Shown here in pieces: positions 1 through 11,800 of a stretch of 64,000 bases of DNA. The notes beneath the pieces are model-generated. The model was not told the DNA's origin and did not search any database. It was given only the letters and a program-made list of their open reading frames with translations. The DNA is from Protonemura montana (lineage: Eukaryota > Arthropoda > Insecta > Plecoptera > Nemouridae), in the NCBI GenBank assembly GCA_947568835.1, contig OX387607.1, positions 20,859,277 through 20,923,276 of the forward strand, given 5' to 3'. Each line of letters starts with the position of its first letter. Within the stretch, counting starts at the first letter, position 1. The translations under genes and the position numbers were made by a program.

Positions 1-944
1 CTTTTTCTTCCCATGCCGAGAATCGAACATAGTTGTCAAATAAAAACCTTGCTTTTCTCCCCGAGGGACGGAAAGTGGACAAAGCTGCTGGTCTTGAGTC
101 AACGTAGATCCATGTTTCCCCAGTCAAGTTCTCCTTCTGCTGGGGCAGCGGGTCGACTTTCACGACCAAGAGGGGAGGGAACACCAACCTGCAAAATAAG
201 GGAAACATTAAGACAAGTCAGGATAGCCAACTGTGCCAGACTGGCAACTCTGAAGGAGAATGAGTGAATGCGTCGGTGAATGAGTGGATGATAATGAATC
301 TAACCTAGCCTAGAACAGAAAATTTAACAAAACTAGCGATAAAAAAATGTGTCGCTGGGCTTATATCTGGTTCATTTTTCAAAAATCCCTTTGCAAATGT
401 CATGGCATGCTCAATGTCCGGTAAAAACTGGCTAAAGGCTGGTTCAAACATGCCTGGCATGCACTCTCTTAGGCAGTATATAGAAAAGGCACTCTTATAG
501 GTAAATACAGAAAGATTTGTTTACTAAATTAAGGTCCAACTGTCTTTGTCTAGAATTAGTTGTAAAATGAGTGCTCTTGAAATTCTTATTCAATTGAGGT
601 AAACAATAGTGACAATTGTTAAAATATTGATATCTAGCATTGCTCTGAATTGCTCCCCTTCAGTAGACAGGACACGCTTTTTTGAAGGAACCTTGGGGAC
701 AGTCGCTGTTGTTGGTCTTTCACAAGAGCAGGTCTCCAGCAGCCGTTGACAGCAATCTAGAAGAAAGAATTCATGACTCAGACATCGACAGCTTCTCATT
801 GGTTTCTCATCAGAGCAATTGTATGAACTTCAACTAACCTTGTGTTAAGTTGTATTGATAGCAGTAGCAAGTGAGTTGGTGGTTCTTGAATCTCTAATGC
901 ATGCAGTGTTGCTGGTGCTAGTAGCCATCCTTGAGCTGGGCTTG
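1..944 (-). CDS. Candidate two-exon partial gene of the left flank (exons 839-944 and 1-188)
   Basis: Product not recognised. On the minus strand, 839-944 is bounded by a pyrimidine-rich acceptor ending TTCCAG and by a donor AAG|GTTAGT. It is open in one frame for 35 codons (starting SPAQGWLLAPATLHALEIQ). A second acceptor (TTATTTTGCAG) opens a segment at 188 that stays open for 62 codons to the window edge (ending NYVRFSAWEEK). The first exon ends two bases into a codon and the second supplies one, so the splice restores the frame. No start or stop codon is visible and no domain was recognised. A competing segment at about 630-757 also has an acceptor (TTCTTTCTTCTAG), but in the spliced frame it stops after 12 codons. 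Open length and splice signals together are suggestive, not proof. Confidence 0.35.
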
Positions 945-2927
945 CTGGAACAGAAACAAAGAACCAATTAATACCTAAACATAAACTGCATCGAGTAACT
1001 TCCAGGCCTAACAATCAAACATAAAAAAATTGTTTATTTGGCAGACATATAGTAAAATGGACATGAATAAAAGCTAATGGGGAGACTAATGGTAAGACTA
1101 ATTGGGAAAATGATTGGAATTTTAGATAGAAGTTATGAGTGGAATGGGTTTAAGTGATTGGAAACAGGTGAGAAAGAATGTTTATAGTTTTAGGAAGTTA
1201 AAAGATATATTCTAAGATCTAAAATGCTACCATGTTAAGAAATGACTGAAAAAAAGTTTAAAATAAACAAATATATGGATTGGTGAAGTGGTTCACAGTT
1301 GTGGGTAGATGGGGTTGTGTGAAAATGTATTGCTATGTTTTAATTGAATTGCAGTCCTGAAAAGGAACCTAAAATGTAGACAAACATCTACTTTTTAGGT
1401 TCTTTTTAGGTTCCATCAGCGTTGCCGAGATAATACAGAGATTGAAAATAGTTCAGAGTTATTAAAAATGAATATAAATACAGAGTTGAAATAGAGTTAA
1501 TTATAGAGGACTCACCACAGATGTTTAGAGAGAAATTGGGTCTGAGTATATAGACAGTGACTACTAGATGAAGTCTTCTCGAGGTGATGTTTGCGTGGGT
1601 GTTTGCTTATTTTAAACATTTTTGAGTTTTTTTATGAACTCATTCTCAGTCTGGAGTAGGTTTTCCAAACCAGGTTTCATGCCAGCTGTTTGACTGAGTA
1701 CTGGTGCTGCAAAAATGATTGAAACAATATTAGTAATGGGCTCAGTGCCCATAAAACAATAGGATAACCACCAACCACAGTAGGGAAACAAAGCTGGATA
1801 AAAAATTATTGTATACAATATATATCAATATTGCTTCAATTGGGCAAAATATGAACAGTTCACCCAGATGAAGCTGCAATCTGAAGCTTGTCAGCCAGCA
1901 ACTATGTCAGCAACACAATTCAACATTAAGTCTAACAGGAAGGCAGTTGAAAACTTCAACAGACAGAAATTACAGACAGAATAGTCAGGAATAGCATAAA
2001 GAGTCACCTATAGAGGGTTGCAGTTCCATAGTCTATTGCCTGAATTCCAATCGCAAGTATTGCCAGTCATAAAGATGACTTGCTCCATTACGGAGTTCAG
2101 GTCTCTTGGCAGCAATATTGTGAACAACCTTGTGATCTCGTTAGCTCGCACTTCAATCGACATCAGCGGTATCCTAGAAGCAAAACAAACCCACCCTTAA
2201 AACATGGAAAGCATCGCAACGGTTGGTGAAGAGAAATTAAGCGTTCAATTAGATGATCCGGTACCCATCCTCAGATTGTTCAACGGCATCGCAGCAAAGG
2301 TCCCGATTCTTACAGAAAGCTATAGGACACCATCGCCTGGCAAGGAATTTATTTCTACACGTAAAAAGGCGATGCAGGCCATAAGCTATCCTTTATCTCT
2401 GACATAACCTAGGCGTAACCCAACCAGATTGAATAACAACAATGTCAGGAGACTTACCCAAACAAGTTTAAAATAGTCAATCTCATAGGCTGAGAAACTT
2501 TGCAGAATCAGTCCGGGAATACTCTCAATGACAAAGTACCGTAATTTAGAAGAATATTGGAGTTAAATAAAACTAGCCAGCATGCTTGTAATGCCGCGTG
2601 AAGGTAGCTCTTTCCTGCTATTCTGCAGGGCTTCCAACTGATAAAAAATAAATGTCGTATCCAATTCACGCGGTAAACTTCGAAAATATAAAGATGATGA
2701 TGTATATTATTTGTCAGACGATGATTGTACAACGACATCGATAGTAGTTGATATTTTACTATTTCACTGTTTACTAAAGGTTAACTATTTCAGCTTGAAC
2801 ACGATCAGGGCTCATTAATAAATATTACCATACAAAATAATTAATTTACACCCAGTTTTATTACCAACAAGCAAAGGTTCAATAAAATATAGAAAATAAT
2901 TAAAGTAATTGAGATCAAAGTAATTCA
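945..2927. other. Left flank, no convincing gene
   Basis: This is AT-rich sequence outside the transposon array. Weak coding hints exist on the minus strand. Segment 2008-2173 has an acceptor (TTTTGCTTCTAG) and one open frame ending in TAG. Segment 1612-1710 has an acceptor and ends KKLKNV-stop. Two short plus-strand open frames at 2018-2200 and 2204-2407 overlap the first of these. None shows a known domain or a complete exon chain. The first repeat-array base is placed at 2928 because the sequence left of it (ending AATTCA) is not found before any other unit start. Confidence 0.4.
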
Positions 2928-2934
2928 TTAACCT

Positions 2935-2944
2935 TATATAAAAG
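2935..2944 (+). promoter_or_regulatory. TATA-like box at the 5' terminus of U1
   Basis: TATATAAAAG lies at bases 8-17 of the unit and is identical in all nine units (starts 2928, 16299, 20030, 23260, 26558, 29132, 32200, 45616, 54831). It matches a TATA-box consensus. It may be a terminal promoter, part of the Rep recognition sequence, or both. The predicted coding exons start far downstream, so any transcript from here would be long or non-coding. Confidence 0.4.
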
Positions 2945-4248
2945 CTTTAAAATTGTGATGTTCAACTTTTTAGTTTGTGGGTAGGTAGGTGGCTGGGATG
3001 TGACCGGCCGCTCTACTGTTTATAGAAATTGCGAAATTCGACTCAAAACGTACGAAAATGGGCTAGAATTTTTCAGAATTAACTTTTACATTGGCGTGCG
3101 ACATTTTCACAGCGATTAAAAATCGTTTTCATGGTGAAAAGTTGCTAAATATGACGGCAAGATATCTCAGAGCCAGGCGATGCAGCTCGATTTTATAACT
3201 ATTTTAATACTCAAGTTTTTCTAGCCTCGAGCTTTGCGGTGATTTTTCATGCATTCGTAATAAAGTTGTTGATGTAATTGAGCGAAAACACATTCAATTG
3301 CGATCGTTTTACGTGAAAAAGAATTAATTTTGCTAATACACTGACAGCTTTAATCAATTGTTTGCTATTTTGACACCACAGCAAGGTGTACGAAATCGTG
3401 AATGTATCTTCTCAGCAGTGGATTATCAGGCCAAATTAAATGTCAAAATGGGTTTAAATGTTAAACTATCTACTAAAACCCCTTTGTTTTTGGCGAAAAT
3501 CGGTCAAAAACGACAGGAAATGGTTATAATTTGTACATGATTTCGAAGCATGATATGAAACGCGACATTTTTAAGGTGAGTTGATGGCATACGGCGATTT
3601 GACAGGATTCCAAATGCCACTTCATATGAAACAGGTAGGTAAGGAAAAAGTTTGACTCTTTACAGGCGTAAAAATTGCATTTTTATTGCACATTTTGTGT
3701 TCAATTGAATTTCTTTAGTTTAATTGTGTTTCATAAAGGTATAAACATCTTGCCGATTTAAGCCGAAATTGTTCAAATACGACGCATACTATTCAACCCC
3801 AACCTAGACAAGATTCCACCACCAATTTCAAACGGAAATGATATTTCCGACTTTTATGCAAATCACCTGTGGGTTAACTTTCCATTGCTAGCAACCTAAG
3901 CATGGAATATGGATTTCTTAACAACCAAACTATACTAAACATGTTTTTTAGAGATTATTCCGACAAATCTTGATTTTGAGTGACAGATCGCAAAAACAGG
4001 TGACAATTCTTTTGCATCGACGTAAGAAGCCGTGAAAAAAATTATAATTTTCAAGACTGCCGTGAATTAGCAACAGGTTTTCAAACGCAAAGTGTTTAGT
4101 GAGAACATTTTTATTTAATTTTTTTTTTTTTTTACCGCGCAAATACGTAATTGGTACCTATATCAAGGTACCTATTAATTGTTTTGAATGCGAAAAACAA
4201 TGCATTCACAATTTCTTTGGCAATTTTAAAGGCTGTCCTGAACATTTG

Positions 4249-6215
4249 GCATAGCATAGCACAGCAAAGCATAGCATAGCATAGCAAAGCATAGCATAGC
4301 ATAGCAAAGCATAGCATAGCATAGCATAGCAAAGCATAGCATAGCATAGCATAGCATAGCATAGCAAAGCATAGCAAAGCATAGCATAGCAAAGCATAGC
4401 AAAGCATAGCATAGCATTGCAAAGCATAGCATAGCATAGCATAGCATTGCATAGCATAGCATATCATAGCAAAGCATAGCATAGCATAGCATAGCATAGC
4501 ATAGCAAAGCATAGAATAGCAAAGCATAGCATAGCTTATCAAAGCATAGCATAGCAAAGCATAGCATAGCATAGCATAGCAAAGCAAAGCAAAGCATAGC
4601 ATAGCTTATCAAAGCATAGCATAGCAGAGCATAGCATAGCATATCATAGCAAAGCATAGAATAGCAAAGCATAGCAAAGCGTAGAATAGCAAAGCATAGC
4701 ATAGCTTATCAAAGCATAGCATAGCAAAGCATAGCATAGCATAGCATAGCAAAGCAAAGCATAGCATAGCATAGCATAGCAAAGCATAGAATAGCAAAGC
4801 ATAGCATAGCTTATCAAAGCATAGCATAGCAAAGCATAGCATAGCATAGCATAGCAAAGCAAAGCAAAGCATAGCAAACTTATCAAAGCATAGCATAGCA
4901 GAGCAAAGCATAGCATAGCATAGCATAGCATAGCATAGCATAGAAAAGCATAGCATAGCAAAGCTTATCAAAGCATAGCATAGCATAGCAAAGCATATCA
5001 TAGCAAAGCATAGCAAAGCATAGCAAAGCATAGCATAGCAAAGCATAGCAAAGCATAGCATAACATAGCATAGCATAGCATAGCAAAGCAAAGCATAGCA
5101 TAGCAAAGCATAGCAAAGCATAGCAAAGCATAGCATAGCATAGCATAGCATAGCAGAGCATAGCAAAGCATAGCATAGCATTGCAAAGCATAGCATAGCA
5201 TAGCATAGCATAGCATAGCATAGCATATCATAGCAAAGCATAGCATAGAATAGCATAGCATAGCATAGTTTATCAAAGCATAGCATGGCAAAGCATAGCA
5301 TAGCATAGCTTATCAAAGCATAGCATAGCAAAGCAAAGCAAAGCATAGCATAGCAAAGCATAGCAAAGCATAGCAAAGCATAGCATAGCATAGCATAGCA
5401 TAGCAAGGCATAGCAAAGCATAGCATAGCATTGCAAAGCATAGCATAGCATAGCATAGCATAGCAAAGCAAAGCATATCATAGCAAAGCATAGCATAGAA
5501 TAGCATAGCATAGCATAGCTTATCAAAGCATAGCATAGCAAAGCATAGCATAGCATAGCTTATCAAAGCATAGCATAGCATAGCTTATCAAAGCATAGCA
5601 TAGCAGAGCATAGCATAGCATAGCATAGCATAGCATAGCATAGCATAGAAAAGCATAGCATAGCTTATCAAAGCATAGCATAGCATAGCAAAGCATATCA
5701 TAGCAAAGCATAGCAAAGCATAGCATAGCATAGCAAAGCATAGCAAAGCATAGCATAGCATAGCATAGCATAGCTTATCAAAGCATAGCATAGCATAGCA
5801 AAGCATATCATAGCAAAGCAAAGCATAGCAAAGCATAGCATAGCATAGCATAGCATAGCTTATCAAAGCATAGCATAGCATAGCAAAGCATATCATAGCA
5901 AAGCATAGCATAGCAAAGCATAGCAAAGCATAGCAAAGCATAGCATAGCATAGCATAGCATAGCAAAGCATAGCATAGCATAGCAAAGCATAGCAAAGCA
6001 AAGCAAAGCATAGCATAGCAAAGCATAGCATAACATAACATAGCATAGCATAGCATAGCATAGAATAACAAAGCATAGCATAGCATAGCATAGCAAAGCA
6101 AAGCATAGCATAGCATAGCAAAGCATAGCAAAGCAAAGCAAAGCATAGCATAGCAAAGCATAGCATAACATAACATAGCATAGCATAGCATAGCATAGAA
6201 TAACAAAGCATAGCA
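4249..6215. repeat. AGCAT/AGCAA pentanucleotide satellite (about 390 units)
   Basis: About 2 kb of nearly uninterrupted AGCAT and AGCAA pentamers. Interspersed TTATCAAAGC variants recur and suggest higher-order duplication. On the minus strand the repeat reads ATGCT, which contains no stop in any frame, so long MLCYA-type open frames appear and should not be taken as genes. It lies next to sequence (3780-4130) resembling the leader of the U5/U6 satellites. It therefore occupies an equivalent place in the element, although the repeat motif is unrelated. Confidence 0.97.
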
Positions 6216-6306
6216 ATCTGACTTTAATGCAAATCACCTGTGGGTTTAATTTCTATTGCTAGCAACCTCAGCATGGAATACGGATTTTACAGGTTTTATA
6301 TCTAGA

Positions 6307-7671
6307 GCTCTATTCATGTTATTTGAGATCAGCTGGCTGGATCCTATGCTCTATCCAGGTTATTTGAGATCAGCTGGCTGGATCCTATGCTCTATCCAGG
6401 TTATTTGAGATCAGCTGGCTGGATCCTATGCTCTATCCAGGTTATTTGAGATCAGCTGGCTGGATCCTATGCTCTATCCAGGTTATTTGAGATCAGCTGG
6501 CTGGATCCTATGCTCTATCCAGGTTATTTGAGATCAGCTGGGTGGATCCTATGCTCTATCCAGGTTATTTGAGATCAGCTGGCTGGATCCTATGCTCTAT
6601 CCAGGTTATTTGAGATCAGCTGGCTGGATCCTATGCTCTATCCAGGTTATTTGAGATCAGCTGGCTGGATCCTATGCTCTATCCAGGTTATTTGAGATCA
6701 GCTGGCTGGATCCTATGCTCTATCCAGGTTATTTGAGATCAGCTGGCTGGATCCTATGCTCTATCCAGGTTATTTGAGATCAGCTGGCTGGATCCTATGC
6801 TCTATCCAGGTTATTTGAGATCAGCTGGGTGGATCCTATGCTCTATCCAGGTTATTTGAGATCAGCTGGCTGGATCCTATGGTCTATCCAGGTTATTTGA
6901 GATTAGCTGGCTGGATCCTATGCTCTATCCAGGTTATTTGAGATCAGCTGGCTGGATCCTATGCTCTATCCAGGTTATTTGAGATCAGCTGACTGGATCC
7001 TATGCTCTATCCAGATTATTTAAGATCAGCTGGCTGGATCCTATGCTCTATCCAGGTTATTTGAGATCAGCTGGCTGGATCCTATGCTCTATCCAGGTTA
7101 TTTGAGATCAGCTAGCTGGATCCTATGCTCTATCCAGGTTATTTGAGATAAGCTGGCTGGATCCTATGCTCTATCCAGGTTATTTGAGATCAGCTGGGTG
7201 GATCCTATGCTCTATCCAGGTTATTTGAGATCAGCTGACTGGATCCTATACTCTATCCAGGTTATTTGAGATCAGCTGGCTGGATCCTATGCTCTATCCA
7301 GGTTATTTGAGATCAGCTAGCTGGATCCTATGCTCTATCCAGGTTATTTGAGATCAGCTGGCTGGATCCTATGCTCTATCCAGGTTATTTGAGATCAGCT
7401 GACTGGATTCTATGCTCTTTTCAGGTTATTTGAGATCAGCTGGGTGGATCCTATGTTCTATTCAGGTTATCTGAGATCAGCTGGCTGGATCCTATGCTCT
7501 ATCCATGTTATTTGAGATCAGCTGGCTGGATCCTATGCTCTATCCAGGTTATTTGAGATCAGCTGGCTGGATCCTATGCTCTATCCAGGTTATTTGAGAT
7601 CAGCTGGCTGGATCCTATGCTCTATCCATGTTATTTGAGATCAGCTGGCTGGATCCTATGCTCTATCCAGA
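6307..7671. repeat. 41-bp tandem repeat, about 33 copies
   Basis: The monomer runs GGTTATTTGAGATCAGCTGG followed by CTGGATCCTATGCTCTATCCA. There are about 33 head-to-tail copies, mostly with zero to two substitutions. Nearly every copy has a GGATCC site, so BamHI would give a 41-bp ladder. The last few copies are the most diverged, as expected at the edge of an array homogenised by unequal exchange. No spacer sequences are present, so it is not a CRISPR array. Confidence 0.97.
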
Positions 7672-7689
7672 TTTTTTTAAATCAGCAGT

Positions 7690-7985
7690 TTGTATCTTTA
7701 CATCTATTGGGCAATGGGCTTTAATAATGCCTTCTGAATGTACATTAAAAGACATATTTTAAAAAGAAATATATCCCAAGCCTGAGGACCTAGGTAATGG
7801 ACTAGGGCCATATTTGAGTAATGATCTGGCCATCGGGCATGCCCGCAGAGCATAGGGTAGCTACTGGTGAAGAGGCAAAATGCTTATTTAAATCGAAAGG
7901 GCCAAAAACTATATTTTCTTATTTATTTTCTTAGTTCTTTGGGTGGTGGTCCCATAAAAGGCTTTAAAAAGGCACAGGTGCATAT
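7690..7985 (+). mobile_element. Relic of a Helitron 3' subterminal region lacking its terminus
   Basis: This stretch is a diverged match to the 3' subterminal region of family A (about 16010-16200) and of U7 (about 45385-45510). It shares the GAGGCAAAA, TCCCATAAAAG and GCATAGGGTA blocks and an internal palindrome (CGGGCATGCCCG at 7834-7845, matching in position the hairpin at 16156-16172). The terminal hairpin and CTAG are absent. Sequence homologous to the U8 interior resumes at about 7985. This marks a former element end removed by recombination or deletion. Confidence 0.6.
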
Positions 7986-8200
7986 TTTGTGTTCAATTGT
8001 GTTTCTTTAATGAGTTTTCAGATAAATTTAGTAGTGATTTAACGCGTAATTAATTAGTTAACCTCTAAAGACATATTATTATGATCACTGACCACAATAA
8101 TTTGACTTCTGGCTTCATTCATTTACAGCGTGTAGCATCGACAGCTTCTTATGGCACGTAATTTAAATCGTCGCGCGTGGTGTTCAAGTTTGAATTTGCG

Positions 8201-8208
8201 TGACGTCA
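8201..8208. promoter_or_regulatory. CRE palindrome upstream of the U1 RepHel gene
   Basis: TGACGTCA is a full cAMP-response element, known as the binding site of CREB/ATF bZIP factors. It is followed by TTTTACGTA and lies 176 bp upstream of the predicted splice donor. It is conserved at 46598-46605 (U8) and 55819-55826 (U9). No TATA box is obvious within 100 bp, so the promoter may be CRE-driven. Confidence 0.5.
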
Positions 8209-8383
8209 TTTTACGTAGCGGGTTGTTGGTTACCGCTTTTTGATCGGCATCCACGCTCGGCAATTAGTCACACTCCCAAAGCTCGCCAACCGCCATTTGC
8301 TATAGCAGTTAGTATAGCATGAGAGTGCGGATTACCTACACGGCGAAACACTCTTGTGGGGAAGAATTTCGTCGCTATTCAAG

Positions 8384-8879
8384 GTAATCTTATTTCAGAT
8401 TTAATTTGCATGTCACAATATCCAGTAATAGTCAACCACTGATATCATCAAGTGATTCAATTATTTATAGTGATTTTATAGCGTTTAGCTACTTAATTAT
8501 TAAAATTATCGTTCATCATCAAGACTGGAAAGCATACATTTTGCCCGTCTTGTGGATATTTCCATGACGTCATTTTTACGTAACATGATGCAATCGCTCG
8601 ACGCGATTCTCATCCCCCTCCCCAACCCTCCCATGCCCACCGTTCCAACAATTAGAAGTGTGTTCAACATGGCGTCCAAGCTCGCATTCGAAGCAAATTA
8701 GCATATTTCTTTGTAAAGAAACTGAAGTGATTGTTGTGCATATTAAAGCATACATTTAGCCTGGCATGATATTTGCGTGAGGTCACTTTTATTGAACATG
8801 GCGGTCGGTTCGTGCTCAGCCATTCCCGCGTCAGCTCGGCTACGCTAGGCATTACTAAAGCCTCGCTTTCTTTACACAG
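8384..8879 (+). other. Predicted 5'-UTR intron of the U1 RepHel gene
   Basis: The donor is TTCAAG|GTAATC and the acceptor is TTTCTTTACACAG, which directly abuts the ATG at 8880. The same arrangement occurs in U8 (46781-47274), U9 (55997-56493) and, with unrelated sequence, U7 (35729-36143). A second TGACGTCA lies inside at 8565-8572, and two AACATGGCG motifs (YY1-like) lie near 8670 and 8797. If the ATG were read from unspliced RNA, upstream ATGs would precede it. Splicing would make this ATG the first or nearly first. Confidence 0.6.
8565..8572. promoter_or_regulatory. Second CRE palindrome inside the 5'-UTR intron of U1
   Basis: TGACGTCA occurs again, followed by TTTTTACGTAAC and so resembling the upstream site. 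Copies lie at 46962-46969 (U8) and 56181-56188 (U9). The paired arrangement is retained in all three family A units and not seen in family B. Confidence 0.45.
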
Positions 8880-11800
8880 ATGCCACCTAAGAAGCGTGTA
8901 AATCTGACGTCTCGGAAGGGCGGGAAAGGTGCAACGGCAAGAGCGGAGAGCGCGGCGGCGAGGAAAAGGGCTGCTGCTGACGAGAGAGCGAGGACGAGAG
9001 AGACGGCCGAGCACGCCGACCATCAGGCGACTGCAAGCCCGTCGACGTCGACGCTCGACGAGCAGCGTCCTTTTCTTTCCGCTGTTCTTAGAGAAGCCCC
9101 GGTGAGTGTCTTTAAGCATGATTCATTATTAGAACAGGCCGCCCCCGCTTCTCTTCCAGCTTTTTATGATCAACCCTCTACAAGCCGCTATATGCATTCC
9201 TTTTCCGACAATTTGCCGTCTATACTCCCATCCCTTGACCAGACTCACATCCTAGAAAATTCAGTTGGCCAGCTCCAAGAGGACAAGAACGTGCAAGTAG
9301 CAGCAAACGAACGGAGTGCCCGACTAGCGGAAAAAGCTAGAAATGCTCGCCAGCGCAGAAAGGCTGAGGATGAGGCCCAGCGTCTTCTGCGTCTGGCTCA
9401 GGTTGCCGAGTCGAAGCGTCGACGACTAGACGAAGCTTCTGAGGGACGACGCCTACAGCTTCTTGCTGAAAAGGCCGAGTCTGAGCGCCTCCGCTTGGCA
9501 AAATGTACGGAAGAACAGCGCCTTCAGCGACTAGCCCTTAAGGCAGAGTCAAAGCGTCGCCGCTTGAGTGACGAAGCTGACGAACAGCGCCTTCAGCGAC
9601 TAGCCCTTATGGCAGAGTCAAAGCGTCGCCGCTTGAGTAACGAAGCTGACGAACAGCGCCTTCAGCGACTAGCCCTTATGGCAGAGTTCAAGCGTCGCCG
9701 CTTGAGCGACGAAGCTGAGGAACAGCGCCTTCAGCGATTAAGCCAGAAGGCAGTTCAAACGCAGTGTGAAAGGCAGCATGAGACTACAGAGGCGCGCGAG
9801 AGCCGATTAGTCGCCGCGCGGGAGCGATCTCAGCAGTGTCGAAATATAGAGACCAGGGATAAGCTCGCGGCGTTCGAAGTGGAAGTCTCTCAGCGCGCTG
9901 AGGAGGAGGCGTCTCAACGCGCCCAAGAGGCTGAACTAGAGCAAAGCCAGCGAGTCGCGGTCGAGGCTATTGACGTGGCAGACGATCAGTTCGAACCTGA
10001 TCTTGCTCCAGTGAACCTTCATCCTTTCCACTTGGAGGCTGCACGGCAAGACGTCGCTGACGTCGCCCTTTTTCACTGCGGCAGAATGGACGAAGTATGC
10101 AGGGTGTGCGGCGCTCTGTACTTCGCAGGAGAGCGTCCTTCTGACAAAATTTACAAACTCTGTTGTCACTCGGGCAACGTAATCCTCGAGCCTCTCCTCG
10201 CGTATCCCGATTTAATGCATGCGTTGCTGACCGGAGACCATTGCGAGTCTAAGAACTTCCGCAAAAACATCCGGTCGTACAACAGTTCGCTCTCCTTCGC
10301 TTCAGTCGGAGTTAAGACGGACATCCCCCAGGGCCGTGGCACATACTGTTTTCGTGTCCATGGCAACATCCAGCACATGATCGGCCATATGGGGCAGGCG
10401 GTGCAGAAGCCACTCTATTCGCACCTGTACTTTCTTGACGCGGAACAAGCGAAGACGCATCGAATGGACAGGCGCCAGAATGCTAATCTGCTACCCAACC
10501 TGCTTCATGAGCTGGACGCGCTGGTTCGCGAAATAAATCCTTTTGCCCAAGGGCTTAAAACGTTAGGTCAGGTGGAGGCCGACGACAGGATCCGTGCAGC
10601 TGCCGAGGGGCGACCCGAGGTCATGGCCGAACTGCGTTTCGTGGATGACCGACGGCGGCTGTACGAAAATCCTACGGCCCACGAGGTGGCCGTTGTCTAT
10701 CAGAGCGTTGACGGTGGCATGCCTCCTCTAGGACGTGATATTCGTATCCATACTCGTGGCGGATTTATTGAGCAGCTGTCTGTCCTGTCGCCCAACACGG
10801 ATCCGCTCAGCTACGTGCTGTTGTTCCCGCGTGGAGAACCCGGCTGGCAACGAGGTATGCCGCACACCAGGCAATCTAAGCACAGCGTCGTCACTCTAAT
10901 GGAGTTTTATAGCCATCGACTCCACGAGCGTGTCGGCGCCTTCCATCCAGTGCTGCACGCCGGCAAGCTGACGCAGCAGTTTATGGTAGACGCCTATATC
11001 AAGGTTGAGGGCAATCGCCTTGAGTTCGTCATCAGGAACCAGAAAACGCTGCGCGCCGAACTCTACAGTGGGCTCATGGACCACTTGGCGAACCGTGCTG
11101 AGCGGCAGGGCTGCAATGTCGGGAAGATGGTGATTCTGCCTTCCAGTTTCATCGGAAGCCCCAGGCATTGCCAGCAGCTATATCAAGACGCTATGAGTAT
11201 CGTCACCAAGTTTGGAAAACCCGATCTTTTCCTTACTATGACGTGTAATCCGAAGTGGCCTGAGATTCAGACGAGCCTAGCGGCGTACGAAAGGGCAGAA
11301 GACCGACCCGATCTCACCGCGCGAGTATTCCAACTTAAACTCAAGGAGCTCATGTCTGATCTCACCAAGAGGCACGTGCTGGGCGTTCCCATGGCTCACT
11401 TCCACGTGATCGAGTTCCAAAAACGTGGACTCCCTCACGCTCACATCCTGGTAATCCTTCGCGACGAGGACAAGATCCGCACTCCCGAGGAGGTAGACGC
11501 ACTTATCTGTGCCGAGTTGCCCGATCCGGTGACCGAGGAGAGACTGCACAAGGTCATCGTGTCGTCGATGATCCACGGCCCGTGCGGCGCTCGGAACATG
11601 TCCTCTGTGTGCATGGAGGACGGAAAGTGTAAGAAGAAGTTCCCCAAGTCGTTCACAGATGTGACTGTGGTCAACGAGGGGGGTTTCACCGTCTATCGCC
11701 GTCGAGAGAGCGGGCAGACGCATACCATCTCAGGAAGAGTGGTCGACAACCGAGACGTAGTGCCTTACAACAAGTACTTAAGCTCCAAGTTTGACTGCCA

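Noticed and set aside
4132..6237. Long minus-strand open frames of repeating MLCYA
   Set aside because: ATGCT repeats contain no stop in any frame, so the open frames are automatic. They have no flanking coding sequence or domain.
6307..7671. CRISPR-like regular array
   Set aside because: The 41-bp units are contiguous with no variable spacers, in a eukaryotic context.
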